Source of the DNA: Synergistes sp.
GTDB taxonomy: Bacteria > Synergistota > Synergistia > Synergistales > Synergistaceae
Length of the DNA: 14,710 bases
Assembly: GCA_016288355.1 (NCBI GenBank)
Contig: JAEEYY010000118.1
Span: 1-14,710, forward strand
Reading direction: 5' to 3'
Shown: positions 13,220 to 14,710 of the stretch, piece by piece
Layout of the letters: every line of letters starts with the position of its first letter
Position numbering within the stretch: the first letter of the stretch is position 1
Program-made: the position numbers and the translations under genes
Notes under the pieces: model-generated
Database searches by the model: none
What the model was told of the DNA's origin: nothing
The model's input: only the letters and a program-made list of their open reading frames with translations

Positions 13220-14710
13220 GCAGAAGTATTCAAAGTTTGATACTATGAGGCGCATCCGCTTTCTGCAGGGCGCGCTTGCGGTATCTTTTATATTGCTTGC
13301 CGCCGGCCTCTTTTATTTTCAGGTGGCAAACGGAGACACATATGTAAAGCTTGCCTCCCAGAACAGGCTGAGGATCCTTCGTATGCTGCCGCCGCGCGGC
13401 AGCATCGTGGATATCAACGGAGCGCCGCTTGCCGTCAACGTACGCACATTCAATATCAACGGCTACCCTGTGGATCTTCAGAAGGAAGAAAATGTCAGAA
13501 AGGTCACCGAACTGCTTAACCGCAGAGGCATACCGATGACCGAGGAGAAGTTCAGGGAGACGGTCTCAAATCAGTATTCGGCGCCATACCGTTCAATAAC
13601 CGTGGCGACTAACCTCACTCTCGCACAGGTGGCGGAAATGGTCATGGACAAGGATTTCCGCCATATACTCTTTCCGACGCCTGTATGGAAACGCAGCTAC
13701 CCGGCCGCGCAGTACGCGGCTCATATAGTGGGCTATGTCGCGGAGATCACAAAGGAAGAACTGGAAACGAAGGATCCCGGCGTCTACCGCGGCGGGGACA
13801 TCATCGGCAAGAACGGCATAGAAGGCGAGTATGAGGAGATACTGCGCGGCGCGGCGGGCGAAGAAGTGATAGAAGTCGATTCCCGCGGCAGAAAACTGCG
13901 CGATGTAAGCTACGTAAGATCGTCCAAAGGAGAGGATATGACGCTTGCCATAGACCTTGCCGCGCAGCGTTATGCGTCGGAACTGATAGGCAGATACAGA
14001 GGCAGCATCATTGCGATGAATGTAAATGACGGCAGCATCCGCTGCATGTATTCGTCTCCGTCCTACGACCCCAATCCGCTGACCTGGGGGATCAGCAGTA
14101 AGGAATGGGCGGCGCTCACAGACCACCATGAGCGTCCGATGATGAACAGGGCTATATCCGGGGCCTATCCTCCGGCTTCGACTTTTAAGATCATAACAGG
14201 CTCAGCGCTGCTGGAAAACAAAGTGGCAAACAGGAACACCACGGTCAACTGCCGGGGATATTTCGAGCTTGGAGGAAAGCGCTTCAGATGCTGGAAGCAC
14301 AGCGGACACGGGCGCGAGAACATAGTGACCGCGCTGCGTGATTCCTGCGACGTTTACTTCTATGAACTGTCGAATGAGATGGGCATAAACGGCCTTATCC
14401 GGACCGCTTCTAAATTCGGGGTGGGGCAGAAGACAGGGATAGATATAGTCGGAGAATCTTCCGGGACGCTTGCCGGCCCGGAATGGAAAAAAAGAAGGAT
14501 AAAGGAAAACTGGTACGGCGGTGATACCGTCAACTATTCGATAGGACAGGGATATGTGCTTATGACGCCTCTTCAGGTGCTCCGGGCCTATGCCGCGATA
14601 GCAAACGGAGGCCGGCTGTTAAAGCCGAGGCTCAGTACAAAGGCGCCGATCGAAAGCGTTGCCCTTGATATTCCCGCCGACGTGTTAAAATTGATAAAGC
14701 GCGGCGTCGA
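13212..14710 (+). CDS. mrdA: Penicillin-binding protein 2 (peptidoglycan transpeptidase), 3' end missing
   Basis: This is the class B PBP that crosslinks lateral wall peptidoglycan together with RodA, under MreC control. 499 residues are visible, in frame to the window end with no stop. The N-terminus is cytoplasmic and basic, and the transmembrane helix is at about 18-36. The pedestal domain carries PRGSIVDINGAPLA (61-74) and GKNGIEGEYEEILRG (199-213). The transpeptidase domain has SSPSYDPNP at 281-289, the active-site SxxK as STFK (S323-K326), the second motif SCD at 378-380, and NYSIGQGYVLMTPLQ at 441-455. The KTG motif must lie beyond the window. YPPASTF replaces the common YPPGSTF. The ATG at 13212 overlaps mreD by 8 bases; GGAAAGAG at 13204-13211 abuts it, so Met12 is a possible alternative start. 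Confidence 0.95.
   Translation, partial: MAEQKYSKFDTMRRIRFLQGALAVSFILLAAGLFYFQVANGDTYVKLASQNRLRILRMLPPRGSIVDINGAPLAVNVRTFNINGYPVDLQKEENVRKVTELLNRRGIPMTEEKFRETVSNQYSAPYRSITVATNLTLAQVAEMVMDKDFRHILFPTPVWKRSYPAAQYAAHIVGYVAEITKEELETKDPGVYRGGDIIGKNGIEGEYEEILRGAAGEEVIEVDSRGRKLRDVSYVRSSKGEDMTLAIDLAAQRYASELIGRYRGSIIAMNVNDGSIRCMYSSPSYDPNPLTWGISSKEWAALTDHHERPMMNRAISGAYPPASTFKIITGSALLENKVANRNTTVNCRGYFELGGKRFRCWKHSGHGRENIVTALRDSCDVYFYELSNEMGINGLIRTASKFGVGQKTGIDIVGESSGTLAGPEWKKRRIKENWYGGDTVNYSIGQGYVLMTPLQVLRAYAAIANGGRLLKPRLSTKAPIESVALDIPADVLKLIKRGV

Noticed and set aside
12724..13248. 174-codon + strand frame across mreC/mreD/mrdA
   Set aside because: It lies out of frame over mreD, which has the right topology, SD and ATGA overlap. 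The translation is Ser/Cys/Arg-rich with no domain.
1..14710. CRISPR array, tRNA, rRNA, insertion sequence or prophage
   Set aside because: No regular direct repeats, tRNA-like folds, transposase motifs or terminal inverted repeats were seen. All intergenic gaps are about 125 bases or shorter.

Overview
The window carries ordinary bacterial chromosomal housekeeping genes. All of them lie on the + strand and are tightly packed. The DNA is moderately GC-rich, yet ATA is a frequent isoleucine codon, and TTG starts are common (four of the fifteen start codons in the window). A Rex redox repressor and an RqcP/YabO-type S4 protein sit beside a standard sigma-70 gene, a YajC-SecD-SecF unit, a LapA-domain protein and a mreBCD-pbp2 cluster. 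My best guess for the source is an anaerobic lineage such as Synergistota (Cloacibacillus/Synergistes type). That is an impression from protein style and gene mix, not a demonstrated placement.

Layout: (1) 1-529 is the C-terminal part of the principal sigma factor RpoD, closed by a perfect 12-bp inverted repeat. (2) 637-1690 holds rqcP and rex. Between them is a short leader with a hairpin and a possible 30-codon ORF whose stop overlaps the rex start. (3) 1788-4563 is yajC-secD-secF, the accessory complex of the Sec translocon. A terminator-like hairpin lies between yajC and secD, and a strong terminator follows secF. (4) 4690-10829 is a run of lapA, recJ, a long Rel/SpoT-type (p)ppGpp enzyme, dtd, a glyoxalase-II-like metallo-beta-lactamase-fold hydrolase and radC, with gaps of 1 to 25 bases. 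(5) 10900 to the end is mreB-mreC-mreD-mrdA (PBP2), the core of the rod-shape machinery. The last three genes overlap and mrdA runs off the window.

How the genes work together: region 3 drives late steps of protein export. Region 4 mixes nucleotide signalling, D-aminoacyl-tRNA proofreading and DNA repair. Region 5 builds the lateral cell wall. No mobile element, CRISPR array, tRNA, rRNA or foreign-looking segment was seen, and no gene-free stretch exceeds 300 bases (the longest are about 125).

I do not see a new multi-gene system here. The points most worth a second look are in otherwise familiar proteins. The Rel enzyme has an intact hydrolase site but a RelA-like acidic FDD synthetase loop. 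The MreB has altered phosphate-2 and adenosine-loop residues. The yajC-secD junction has an attenuator-like hairpin. The rex leader may couple translation of a small ORF to rex.
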